Source: Staphylococcus taiwanensis
GTDB taxonomy: Bacteria; Bacillota; Bacilli; Staphylococcales; Staphylococcaceae
Assembly (NCBI GenBank): GCA_020544305.1
Contig: CP058667.1
Coordinates: forward strand, 2,108,001-2,172,000
DNA length: 64,000 bases
Direction of reading: 5' to 3'
The notes under the pieces are model-generated. The model was not told where the DNA came from. It saw only the letters and a list, made by a program, of their open reading frames with translations, and did not search any database. Position numbers and translations under genes: made by a program. This document shows, in pieces, positions 54,677-63,561 of the stretch. Every line of letters begins with the position of its first letter. Within the stretch, counting starts at the first letter, position 1.

Positions 54677-55343
54677 GTGCCATGTAACCTTTACCTACTT
54701 TTGTTTCTATTTCCGTGTCCATATCGATGTCAGACAGTTTCTTACGTAAACGATTAACGTTAACTGTTAACGTATTATCGCTCACAAATGCTTCGTCATC
54801 CCATAACGCAGTAATTAATGTATCTCTCGTTACAATTTGATTTTGTTTTTGAATTAGCATTTCTAAAATAATCATTTCTGTTTTAGATAAATATATGACG
54901 TTGTCACCTTTTTGAATACTATCTTTTGACAAATCCACAATTGTATCTTGCCAGTTAAGTGTACGCTTTTCTTCAGCCCCAAATTCATAAACGCGACGAT
55001 AAATGGCCTGTAGTTTAGCAATTAATACATTAGTATGGAATGGCTTTTGCATATAGTCATCTGCACCTAACTCCATACTCATAACCTGATCCATAGGGTT
55101 ATCACGTGAAGATAGAAATAAAATAGGTACATTAGAAATTTGTCTGATTTTATGACACCAATAAAATCCGTCATATTTAGGCAATTGTACATCCATAATT
55201 ACAATTTCTGGATTTGCTTCTTCGTATATTTCCATTACAGCACTGAAATCATCTATACCAGTAACAAAAAAGTCCCAATGCTCTAATTCTTTCTTTAATT
55301 CTTGGAATAATGTTTGATCATCTTCTACTAATAATACTTGCAT
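54669..55343 (-). CDS. graR: Response regulator GraR
   Basis: 224 residues, OmpR family: receiver with phosphoacceptor D51 (IVIMDVQLP) and K in YMQKPF, then a winged helix (about 126-224). It activates vraFG, mprF and dlt in S. aureus and so lowers surface negative charge. Preceded by graX with 14 bases between. Confidence 0.95.
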   Translation of the reverse strand: MQVLLVEDDQTLFQELKKELEHWDFFVTGIDDFSAVMEIYEEANPEIVIMDVQLPKYDGFYWCHKIRQISNVPILFLSSRDNPMDQVMSMELGADDYMQKPFHTNVLIAKLQAIYRRVYEFGAEEKRTLNWQDTIVDLSKDSIQKGDNVIYLSKTEMIILEMLIQKQNQIVTRDTLITALWDDEAFVSDNTLTVNVNRLRKKLSDIDMDTEIETKVGKGYMAHE

Positions 55344-55357
55344 CGCTATACCACCTA

Positions 55358-56281
55358 TTATTTTGTATATTTCATTTTTTCCCCTGATTGAACTCTGCCA
55401 TTAAAATGCTTAATACGGCAGTCAATTTCAAAACCTCGCATGATAAGCCCTTGAAGTGGCGCTTGAATAAAATAATAAATAGGCCAGAATAATCTTGGAA
55501 TGTAATCATACAAATGTACGATAACTAAGCGCGTACCTTTGATTTGACGAAACTCCAATTTGCCCTCTTTCTTTGCATTAGATTTTAACATTGAACCAGC
55601 CACTAAATGTAATGTAATGAGCCCATTATCATCTTCAACCTTTTTCAACACTAAGAGTGGTTTATGTTTGCTCCGAACATAGACGCTATAAGTATCACCT
55701 TCTTGAAACGTATGCATAAATGTACCACGTGTATCATTTATCCATTTCATAAAATAATCCACTAAATAAGTTAGTGTCCATTTTCTAGGTAATATCATTT
55801 TAAGGGCAGTTCGAACATCGTCATACTTAGAAACTTGTAGTTCAGCATTAATATGTGGTCTTTTAATATGTGTATTCGTTACTTCGACAGGCACACCATA
55901 ATTTTCCAATCGTTGAATGGTCTCACTATCAAACCGACTACCACTGACATAAACAATTTTAGATAACCCTTGTTTCGCAGCTGCTCTCGCAAAATTGTCT
56001 GCAGCGATTAAATTCAAATCTCTTGCTGTGGCCTGAGTTAATTTCGCTGAGTTTTTATTAGGGTCTAAATAAAAGACAGCAATATTCATATCTTGCATCG
56101 CCATCACAACATCTTCATAATTATAAATATCTCTTTTCAACCATATAATACGATCATTATTTTCTTTCTTCGTATTCGGATATTTAGACAAAGCATATAA
56201 GTTAACATCCTCTTCAATTACATTGCTGATATATTTCCCAATATAACCACTACCACCAGCTAAGAGCACATTAGGTTTCAT
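55358..56281 (-). CDS. graX: GraX, NAD(P)-binding auxiliary of GraRS
   Basis: 307 residues with an N-terminal Rossmann motif GGSGYIGKYI (9-18) and an atypical short-chain-dehydrogenase-like body; no catalytic YxxxK clearly seen. S. aureus GraX binds GraR and is needed for its action. First gene of graXRS; ribosome site AAAGGGG. Confidence 0.92.
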   Translation of the reverse strand: MKPNVLLAGGSGYIGKYISNVIEEDVNLYALSKYPNTKKENNDRIIWLKRDIYNYEDVVMAMQDMNIAVFYLDPNKNSAKLTQATARDLNLIAADNFARAAAKQGLSKIVYVSGSRFDSETIQRLENYGVPVEVTNTHIKRPHINAELQVSKYDDVRTALKMILPRKWTLTYLVDYFMKWINDTRGTFMHTFQEGDTYSVYVRSKHKPLLVLKKVEDDNGLITLHLVAGSMLKSNAKKEGKLEFRQIKGTRLVIVHLYDYIPRLFWPIYYFIQAPLQGLIMRGFEIDCRIKHFNGRVQSGEKMKYTK

Positions 56282-56338
56282 TTTTAAGATTACCCCTTTA
56301 ATTTAAAAATTTATATTTTATGTTTATTTATATTTTAT

Positions 56339-56347
56339 TGCTATAAT
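56339..56347 (+). promoter_or_regulatory. Extended -10 promoter of the 56391 gene
   Basis: TGCTATAAT, extended -10, 44 bp before the ATG; no -35 of note. The same element stands before the gene at 7931. Confidence 0.45.
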
Positions 56348-56390
56348 ACCATGTAAGACACAATAGCTTATAAATTCGGGAGGAAGCCGC

Positions 56391-56897
56391 ATGGCCCATA
56401 TTATTCGTGAAATTAGTATAAAAGACGTTGAAGACTTTATTAAACTTTTAAGCAAAATTTACGACGAATCAGACTATACACTTTATAATCCTGGGGAATA
56501 TACACCAAGTATTTCAAGTGTCAGTGACTATTTAGAACGCATCATTACTTCCCCAAGAAACACGGTTTACGTTGCAGAACAAGACGACCAATTAGTTGGT
56601 TACGCATTTATTCAAACTGAAGATTATGAACGCAAACGTCATGAAGCGATTATTACTATAGGTGTTAGACAGCTTTATCAAAAACATGGCATAGGCATGG
56701 CTTTAGTTAATACTGCTGAAGCTTGGTCTATCAATCACGAAATTAGACGTATCGAAGCTTCTGTTGTTCCAGAAAATGACCGCGCCATCGAATTATTTAA
56801 AAGTGCTGGTTTCAACATTGAAGGTGAATTAAAAGATAAATTATTCATCAATGGTCAATATTATAATAAATATGTCATGGCCAAATTACTTCTATAA
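56391..56897 (+). CDS. GNAT acetyltransferase
   Basis: 168 residues with the N-acetyltransferase core: GVRQLYQKHGIGMALVNTAE (in two parts, about 92-111) is the acetyl-CoA loop, and NDRAIELFKSAGFNIEG the conserved C-terminal strand. It resembles YhhY/PhnO-type single-domain enzymes. Acceptor unknown. GGGAGGAAG precedes the ATG. Divergent from graX. Confidence 0.85.
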   Translation: MAHIIREISIKDVEDFIKLLSKIYDESDYTLYNPGEYTPSISSVSDYLERIITSPRNTVYVAEQDDQLVGYAFIQTEDYERKRHEAIITIGVRQLYQKHGIGMALVNTAEAWSINHEIRRIEASVVPENDRAIELFKSAGFNIEGELKDKLFINGQYYNKYVMAKLLL

Positions 56898-57059
56898 TAT
56901 TATTTTGTCATCTCTTTTATTATACTCCAGTCATCATAATATTAAACTACTTACTGAGATGTTTAAGACAATACTAAGGATTTATTTTCAAAAAATATAT
57001 ATTTACTAAACAAATTCTTTTAAAATTAATTATTCAAGTTATTTAATACTAATATACTT

Positions 57060-57096
57060 GGAGGCTGAGACAACACCTGTCCCAGCCTCCTTTTTC
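57060..57096 (+). terminator. Terminator with CTGAGACA/TGTCCCAG core
   Basis: GGAGGCTGAGACA (57060-57072) pairs with TGTCCCAGCCTCC (57078-57090) with one A-C mismatch, loop ACACC, then TTTTT. Same core as at 43800 and as the ends of the dispersed repeat. It can serve the acetyltransferase gene. Confidence 0.85.
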
Positions 57097-57155
57097 TATA
57101 TTGTTTAATTGATTCTGTTAATACGATCAAGCACAAGTACACGTCTCATTTCGTT

Positions 57156-58202
57156 TTAATATGGAGATAATGAAAAGCTACTATCCGAACTTATAGAACC
57201 ATCAAAAGGCGATTGTTGATTTTGTTCTACACCTGATGATGAAGTATTTCTACTTAGAAACGCTAATACACGTTTTAAATTCTCTTTAGATTCTGGTTTC
57301 TCTAAATGAAATTGATACTGATGATGAAGATGATGTGAACCATTATAGAATAATGTACTTACAGGCACGTTTTCTTCTTTAAGTTTCTGATAGAACGCTT
57401 TATTTTGACTATAAAAAGGATCAGCATCTCCTACAGATAAGTAGGTAGCAGGATAGTTTTTGGTTACTTGGTTAATGGTTGACATTTGAGAAATATTTTT
57501 AAAATCCGTTTCCCAATGCGTTGTGCCGGTATAACTGTGCATGAACATTTGAATTCTTGGAAATTCAGTAGCTCTCACTGTCTTCATATCATAAAAGCCA
57601 CCGAAAAATATAGCGCCTTTAAGTTGTGAAGGCGTGAATTGTTGTTCGAAATTCATTTCATGACGTAAATCACTATTCGTTTGCATCGCCACATATTGAC
57701 TTGTTAATTGTGCCCCTGCTGAATCTCCACCGATGACGACTTGATCTAAATCAATTGGAAAACGTTCTTTATTATGCTTTATGAATTGCACGGCATCATC
57801 TAGTTGAACTAAAGGTGTGGGATACTTATAGTTAGGTGCTAATGCATAGTTAACGTTCACTACCACGTATCCTTGCTCAACGATTTGAGAAAGTAATGGA
57901 TTTTTATATTGCTTATCACCAGCTACGTAACCTCCACCATGCATCCAGAAAATAACAGGTAATTTTGTATTTTTGTCGACATCATCCGGCATCATAACAT
58001 CTAACTGACTCCCAGGAATACGCTTATTATATGTAATATTTTGGAATAACTTCACATTAGGGTTATTGATTTGTACTTTTTCACGTTGTTGTTTATGTTT
58101 TCGTTCTTCTTGTTGGTGATGATACAACCCCCACGCAACCAAAGCACTCACAATAATTATTATTACACCCGTGATAATGGCCCATTTCTTCTGAGTATTC
58201 AT
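57156..58202 (-). CDS. Membrane-anchored alpha/beta-hydrolase (HSL-type esterase/lipase)
   Basis: 348 residues from ATG 58202 (AAAGGA nine bases upstream; the longer frame starts TTG). One N-terminal helix (about 7-26) anchors it outside. The oxyanion motif HGGGYVAGD (88-96) and nucleophile S161 in GGDSAGAQ mark the hormone-sensitive lipase family; GDADPFY and SHHLHH supply Asp and His. The Ser-rich tail (SSDSSFSLSPY) is unusual. Substrate is unknown; short-chain ester or drug hydrolysis is plausible. Confidence 0.85.
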   Translation of the reverse strand: MNTQKKWAIITGVIIIIVSALVAWGLYHHQQEERKHKQQREKVQINNPNVKLFQNITYNKRIPGSQLDVMMPDDVDKNTKLPVIFWMHGGGYVAGDKQYKNPLLSQIVEQGYVVVNVNYALAPNYKYPTPLVQLDDAVQFIKHNKERFPIDLDQVVIGGDSAGAQLTSQYVAMQTNSDLRHEMNFEQQFTPSQLKGAIFFGGFYDMKTVRATEFPRIQMFMHSYTGTTHWETDFKNISQMSTINQVTKNYPATYLSVGDADPFYSQNKAFYQKLKEENVPVSTLFYNGSHHLHHQYQFHLEKPESKENLKRVLAFLSRNTSSSGVEQNQQSPFDGSISSDSSFSLSPY

Positions 58203-58342
58203 TCCTTGCAATCCTTTCAATTGATTATAGGAGGTATGGTTTTTCCCTTTTCAAATAATGAAAAGCAACCCGTATTACCATTACGAATTGCTTTTAAGAT
58301 TAAAACATTCAAATTAAATTGTAAAGTCTAGCTATTTATTGT

Positions 58343-59410
58343 TTAAGCAATATGGTCTTTATTATCTTGCTTACGTAGGTAGTATTTAATAAGCACTGCT
58401 ACTACAATAAACAAACCAACAACACCCATAATGTTATATAGGAAGTTGATTAAATCTGCGAAACCAACAAAGCTTAAAATAAATGCCGCAATCATCATTA
58501 TAATAATGAAAATATGATATTTCTTACTATATGGTTCTGTAAAACGTGCAGCAAATGAATAGCATAATCCTAAGATCGTATTGTACATTACAGCTAACAT
58601 TATAATTGTTAATATAAGACCAATCCAAGGGTGAATAGCATTTGCTAATGTCAATGTTGGAATTTCAACATGTTTGATCTTCGGATACTCTGATTGCAAT
58701 GCGAAGTTGATTAGCGCTAATAATATAGTATAAATCACGCCACCAAACATCGCGCCAGCACCTGAAATTTTACGTTTAGATGCATCGCCCCCAATGGCAA
58801 CAACGGTACTAAATCCAACTGCAAATGCAAGGCCACCATACATTAATCCTCTAACAATACCCCAGAACACACTTGTTTTATCTACAGTACTATTAACTTC
58901 ACTAATCGGAACACTACCGGCAAATAAGTAATAAACGGCAATAAGAATTACCATAATAATTAAGAATGGTGTAACGATACCCAGTGCGCTCACAATTTTA
59001 TTGAAGTCTAATAGTAATGTTAAATAGATAACAACCGTCATAATTAGGGCACCTAACCAAGTAGGAATGCCAAAGCTTTCCTGGAAGGTAGAACCTGAAC
59101 CGGCTATCATTGTTACTGCTATACCAAATAAAAAGAATACAAGTATATAGTCGAAAATTTTACTAAATTTCTCTCCAAATAAGTATTGCAATGTCGATTC
59201 ATGATTCGTAGCTTCAAAAGCCGTACCAATTTTAGCTACTTGGCGTCCAATAAAGCCGAGAATCAACCCCGAAATTAAAACACCAATGTATGACCACAGT
59301 CCATACGGTGTAAAGAATTGCATTACTTCTTGTCCAGTTGAGAATCCGGCACCGACTACAATGCCGACATAGGCGAAACCAATTTTTATAGCCTCTCTAT
59401 TTAATCCCAT
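58343..59410 (-). CDS. YkvI-like multispanning membrane transporter
   Basis: About 355 residues, ten or so membrane helices; N-terminal GFAYVGIVVGAGFSTGQEVMQF (in two parts, about 9-29) is the LeuT-like unwound helix motif of the YkvI family, related to amino acid transporters. Substrate unknown. The ATG at 59410 is 12 bases after AAGGAGG, a little far; an ATG at 59449 lies upstream of that site. Single gene. Confidence 0.78.
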   Translation of the reverse strand: MGLNREAIKIGFAYVGIVVGAGFSTGQEVMQFFTPYGLWSYIGVLISGLILGFIGRQVAKIGTAFEATNHESTLQYLFGEKFSKIFDYILVFFLFGIAVTMIAGSGSTFQESFGIPTWLGALIMTVVIYLTLLLDFNKIVSALGIVTPFLIIMVILIAVYYLFAGSVPISEVNSTVDKTSVFWGIVRGLMYGGLAFAVGFSTVVAIGGDASKRKISGAGAMFGGVIYTILLALINFALQSEYPKIKHVEIPTLTLANAIHPWIGLILTIIMLAVMYNTILGLCYSFAARFTEPYSKKYHIFIIIMMIAAFILSFVGFADLINFLYNIMGVVGLFIVVAVLIKYYLRKQDNKDHIA

Positions 59411-59449
59411 GTGAAAAATTAACCTCCTTAAATTTGACACATTGTGCAT

Positions 59450-59747
59450 TATAACGTACTAGAATTATTATGCAATAGTGCATAACGGTTGCGGCACAAT
59501 AGATATCGCCTGTAAAGACTATGCTAAATATGGTTACAAAAGATTGAAGGAAATTAAAAAAATAATTAAATTTATCATTTTTTCATAAATAAGTAACTAA
59601 GAGGATATAAAAATAAGAGCGAGAGAGACATTCATCATCATCATGAATGTCTCTCTCGCTTTGTAATTTGAATAGCATGAACAATTTATTACAAATGTAA
59701 TTAAGTCCAACGATTTTTATAGTTTGATTTGAAATATGGCGATGGTA
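59450..59747. other. 298-bp gap with a terminator
   Basis: The only feature is a strong terminator for the 59748 gene: GCGAGAGAGACATTCAT (59619-59635) with its perfect complement at 59643-59659, loop CATCATC, then TCTTATTTTT on the minus strand. Upstream of the YkvI-like gene no promoter stands out. Confidence 0.85.
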
Positions 59748-60248
59748 TTAATTCGAATTACCATATTGTTGAAGTTCATTAATATCTACGACAACGTTAT
59801 CCATGCGTTTCGCCGTTTCTTTAAGTGCATTTCTCGCCACATGGTTACTTGGATCTAATTTTAAAATTTGCTTAGCAACTTTAAATGCTTCTGAGTCTGT
59901 AATAACTGGCTCTGGAATTGCATGTAATAATAACATTTGCAATAAGCTCTTTATTTCTTTACCATTTGTTAATTGAATCGACGCTTGTGCGTGATAATAT
60001 GCAGAATCAAGTGCGCCTTCGACTTCACTTAAAGGATAAACAAGTAAGAGAAATGCTAAATCATGTAACTCTGCTGTTTCTTCAAATTTAATCATGTCTA
60101 GAATACAAGTATAAAACATCATGCTTTCATGTTCATGTGCACATGAAATGTAGGCTTCTTCAAAATCCAAAAAGTCTGCTTGGGCCATTATTTGTCTCAC
60201 TTGTTCAAATTCGCCACTTAATACGTATTCCTTGATGCTTTCATGCAT
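59748..60248 (-). CDS. Helical-repeat hypothetical protein
   Basis: 166 residues, soluble, all-helical by composition, with TPR-like segments (DSEAFKVAKQILKLDPSNHVARNAL near the C-terminus, in part). ATG 60248 follows AGGTGGG; a GTG at 60260 lies inside that site. I do not know its function. It sits just downstream of dhaM on the same strand, 124 bp away. Confidence 0.75.
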   Translation of the reverse strand: MHESIKEYVLSGEFEQVRQIMAQADFLDFEEAYISCAHEHESMMFYTCILDMIKFEETAELHDLAFLLLVYPLSEVEGALDSAYYHAQASIQLTNGKEIKSLLQMLLLHAIPEPVITDSEAFKVAKQILKLDPSNHVARNALKETAKRMDNVVVDINELQQYGNSN

Positions 60249-60384
60249 GACAATGCCCACCTACTCTCCAGCTATTTTACAATAATACTATTTTATCACA
60301 ATCATTTTCGATTTTCATTTTTTAAATAACACTATTATAAAATTTATTTCAACTATCTCTAAGTCATTGGTAATGTATTAATTT

Positions 60385-60765
60385 TTAATCAAATGCTGCG
60401 GAGTTATATGAACTTTTTTCAACTTCTTTTACTGCGTCTTCTATCGATCCTCCAACGGATAATTTAACAGCCGCCGTAAAACTACCTTCTACAATCGGTG
60501 CATTGAGTTTTGTCACATTGTAAGGACCGTCATACATATCTAAAGCTAAGTCAATGTTCATTTCAGAAGACCCTAGATCATAAAAACATAATGCGTCTTC
60601 TTCTAGATTATTAATAATTTTTTGAATTTCATCAAATGATGTACCAATGTCGCCATTAACGCCACCATACGCTATCACATTCACATTATTAGCCATTTGA
60701 CTGAGTAGCGCTTTAGTTCCATCTGCAATTTCTTTACTATGACTAATCACTACAATGGATGTCAT
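60385..60765 (-). CDS. dhaM: Dihydroxyacetone kinase phosphotransferase subunit DhaM
   Basis: 126 residues, single EIIA-mannose-type domain with phosphoacceptor H9 (VISHSKEIADG). It carries phosphate from HPr to ADP bound on DhaL. E. coli DhaM has extra HPr and EI-like domains; here only the first is present, as in Firmicutes. It overlaps dhaL by four bases. Confidence 0.9.
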   Translation of the reverse strand: MTSIVVISHSKEIADGTKALLSQMANNVNVIAYGGVNGDIGTSFDEIQKIINNLEEDALCFYDLGSSEMNIDLALDMYDGPYNVTKLNAPIVEGSFTAAVKLSVGGSIEDAVKEVEKSSYNSAAFD

Positions 60766-61343
60766 TTATATTCATCTCCAATCAGTGCATTAAGGATATA
60801 TACCATACTTTGCGCGCCAGGATCTATATAGCCGATTGAGTCTTCTTTAAAGTATGCTGCACGTCCTTTGGTTGCTTCGATATCTTTTGTCTCGTCTGCA
60901 AATTGTTGTAACGTATCATAGGAAACACTGTCACCATTTTCAAGTGCTTCTCTTACTCTATCTACAACATCAAACATTGTCTTTTCATCACGTTGGACTT
61001 TACCTCGTTGTGCAATTGCATTCGCAAAGGTCTCTACCATCACTTTTACGTTTTCTCGATCAATTTCATCATTAACTACAGTTGCCATTTTCACAAAACT
61101 AAAACCATATAAAGGACCAGAGGCCCCTCCAATATTTGACATTAATGCCATACCTGTCGATTTAAATAATGATTGCATGTCACTGTCGTCAATTTTATCT
61201 GGTAAACTTTTAAATCCACGCAACATGTTCACACCGTGATCTCCATCACCAATAGCTCTGTCTAAATCAGTTAATAACGTTTCTTTTTCTGAAAATGTAG
61301 TTTCAAGATTTAATAAGCGTTCTTTCATTTCCTTAACATTCAT
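60762..61343 (-). CDS. dhaL: Dihydroxyacetone kinase ADP-binding subunit DhaL
   Basis: 193 residues. The nucleotide-magnesium aspartates D28, D33 and D35 are in LDRAIGDGDHG; GGASGPLYG (about 78-86) closes the site. It holds ADP/ATP and phosphorylates dihydroxyacetone on DhaK. ATG 61343 with GAGGTGA; a GTG at 61352 lies within that site. Second gene of dhaKLM. Confidence 0.9.
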   Translation of the reverse strand: MNVKEMKERLLNLETTFSEKETLLTDLDRAIGDGDHGVNMLRGFKSLPDKIDDSDMQSLFKSTGMALMSNIGGASGPLYGFSFVKMATVVNDEIDRENVKVMVETFANAIAQRGKVQRDEKTMFDVVDRVREALENGDSVSYDTLQQFADETKDIEATKGRAAYFKEDSIGYIDPGAQSMVYILNALIGDEYK

Positions 61344-61372
61344 GAAAATCACCTCAAACTTATATATTTATT

Positions 61373-62335
61373 TTAAAAATAACGAGATGTAGTAGGCGCT
61401 TCTAATGCTTCGCTTAATTCCTGACCATATGGTAGAAGCGTAATTGAAAATCCTTGCATATCTAATGATGTCATAAAATCGCCAACAAACCATTGTTTCA
61501 CTTGTCGTTGTTGCTCAGATAAAAATAGCGAACAATATTTAGTAACGATGTTTAATTCGGATAACGGCGTTCCTCCCATGCCATTTATCATAACAATGAC
61601 TTCATCGTCATTAACTTCTTTAAGCAATCGAGTTAATAACCGTTCGACTACATTATCCACAGTCTCATAAGGAATACGTTCAATACCTTTTTCACCATGG
61701 ATACCTATTCCAATTTCAATGTCATCATCGCTGATATCAAAGCCATATTGACCGGTAGTCGGAACCAATGGTGGCGTTAAGGCCATACCAATACTCTTAA
61801 TTTGAGGTATTAATGTTTCAACTTTTTCTTTGATATCTTGTAGAGAATGACCTTGTTCCGCTAAATAACCAGCATATTTATGAACTAAAACGGTGCCTGC
61901 AACACCACGGCGTTGTGTTTCATCGGTCACAGAAATATCATCTTTAATAATAACCATCTCAACCATAATATCTTCCATTTCAGCCATTTCCTGTGCCATT
62001 TCGAAGTTCATTACATCACCGGCATAATTTTTAACAACGAGTAACACGCCATCTCCAGTGTTAACTGCTTTAATCGCTTCTAGTATCTTGTCTGGTGTTG
62101 GAGATGTAAATACTTCACCACATACAGCAGCATCTAACATACCTTCTGCAACATACCCAGCATGTGCTGGCTCATGACCGCTTCCACCACCTGAAACAAT
62201 CGCGACGCCATGTGTTTTTTGATTACTACGTACTACAACTGTATCTGCAACAATTTCAATATTATTTTGTGCTATTTTAAGTCCATCCAACATATCTCGA
62301 AGAAAATGCTCTTTTTGCTTAATTAACTTTTTCAT
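61373..62335 (-). CDS. dhaK: Dihydroxyacetone kinase substrate-binding subunit DhaK
   Basis: 320 residues. GGGSGHEPAHAG (49-60) and the histidine H213 (GIHGEKG), which binds dihydroxyacetone covalently, are both present. It phosphorylates dihydroxyacetone in glycerol use or methylglyoxal defence. AAAGGAGG precedes the ATG. A cre-like site lies upstream. First gene of dhaKLM. Confidence 0.93.
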   Translation of the reverse strand: MKKLIKQKEHFLRDMLDGLKIAQNNIEIVADTVVVRSNQKTHGVAIVSGGGSGHEPAHAGYVAEGMLDAAVCGEVFTSPTPDKILEAIKAVNTGDGVLLVVKNYAGDVMNFEMAQEMAEMEDIMVEMVIIKDDISVTDETQRRGVAGTVLVHKYAGYLAEQGHSLQDIKEKVETLIPQIKSIGMALTPPLVPTTGQYGFDISDDDIEIGIGIHGEKGIERIPYETVDNVVERLLTRLLKEVNDDEVIVMINGMGGTPLSELNIVTKYCSLFLSEQQRQVKQWFVGDFMTSLDMQGFSITLLPYGQELSEALEAPTTSRYF

Positions 62336-62365
62336 GAAATTGTCCCTCCTTTATCTATCATGTAC

Positions 62366-62397
62366 ATTATAAATTATGGCGTATGTATGCGCTAACA
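62366..62397 (-). promoter_or_regulatory. dhaKLM promoter region with cre-like site
   Basis: TATAAT (62366-62371 on the minus strand) 30 bp before dhaK, without a good -35. TGTATGCGCTAACA (62384-62397), one mismatch from the cre consensus, covers the -35 position, so CcpA could repress. Confidence 0.5.
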
Positions 62398-62489
62398 TTT
62401 TATGTTCATTATTGCCATATGTCATTACTTATTCATAAAAATCTCAAAATGTCTCGTAGTAGTTTGAAATTTTATTTTCCAAAATGAAA

Positions 62490-62537
62490 AAAGAGCAAGA
62501 TAGAAATTCATAAAAAAGAAATTCTATCTCACTCTCG
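62490..62537 (-). terminator. Terminator of the fhu operon
   Basis: On the minus strand GAGTGAGATAGAATTTC pairs imperfectly with GAATTTCTATCTTGCTC (62493-62534), then a run of six T. Confidence 0.8.
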
Positions 62538-62544
62538 TATCACT

Positions 62545-63561
62545 TTAAATACTCTTAGATTTGTACATTAAATAAATGAAGTAAGGTGCTCCAATGATGG
62601 CAACGACAATACCAGCTGGTACGCCTGTTGGCTCAAGTATGATTTTACCAAGTGTATCTGCAAATACTAATAAGAAAGATCCTACCAGTATAGAAATTGG
62701 TAAAAAGAGTTGATGTCTTGGTCCCACGATTGATTTCGCAATATGAGGACCCATTAAGCCGATAAAGGCGATTGAACCAGCTACGGCTACGGCGATGGAA
62801 GAAAGGATTACCGCAACGAAAAATAAAATAATGCGTTCACGTTCTAATCTAACGCCAAGCCCTTTCGCGATATGTTCATGTGTATTGATTAGGTTTAACA
62901 CATTCGATTTGTATATTAAGAAAGGTACAATAACGATAATCCATGGCAGGGTCGCAATGACAAATGTCCAATCATCACCCCATATATTTCCAGCAAACCA
63001 ATTTGCGATAAATTCCGATTGGTCATCATCAAATTTAGACATTAACGTAATCGAACCACCGTATAATGCTGTTTGCACACCGACACCAATTAACACCATA
63101 CTTGCTGGTGTAATGCCATCGCGTTTGTTCATACTAAATCCGAAAATAATAATCGCTGTGGCAATGCCCCCAATCACACTAATGATTGGTAAAACATAAA
63201 CAAAATTATCTGGATCAATTTGACCTATTGAGATAAATAATGCAATCGCAAAGCCACCACCAGCATTAATGCCTAAAATACCTGGCTCTGCAATTGGGTT
63301 TTTAGTGACACTTTGAATAATAGCGCCACTTAGACTCAACGCTGCACCTGCTAAAATAGTAATAAGCATGCGAGGAAATCTAAATTGTACTAAGATTAAT
63401 TGGTCGTAATACTCACCTTGACCAACTAACGTTTTAAAGAAGCGTCCAACCGGAATTTTATATTCTCCTGAAGACACACTCCACGTACATGCAGCCAATA
63501 ATAGTATCGCAAAGGTAATCAATGTGATGATTTGTTTGCGTCTTAATTTAGGGTGTATCAT
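62545..63561 (-). CDS. fhuG: Ferric hydroxamate ABC transporter permease FhuG
   Basis: 338 residues, FecCD family permease with ten helices: GAALSLSGAIIQSVTKNPIAEPGILG (in parts, 57-82) and AVAGSIAFIGLMGPHIAK (about 258-275). It imports iron-hydroxamate complexes with FhuB and FhuC. It overlaps fhuB by four bases. Last gene of fhuCBG. Confidence 0.93.
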   Translation of the reverse strand: MIHPKLRRKQIITLITFAILLLAACTWSVSSGEYKIPVGRFFKTLVGQGEYYDQLILVQFRFPRMLITILAGAALSLSGAIIQSVTKNPIAEPGILGINAGGGFAIALFISIGQIDPDNFVYVLPIISVIGGIATAIIIFGFSMNKRDGITPASMVLIGVGVQTALYGGSITLMSKFDDDQSEFIANWFAGNIWGDDWTFVIATLPWIIVIVPFLIYKSNVLNLINTHEHIAKGLGVRLERERIILFFVAVILSSIAVAVAGSIAFIGLMGPHIAKSIVGPRHQLFLPISILVGSFLLVFADTLGKIILEPTGVPAGIVVAIIGAPYFIYLMYKSKSI

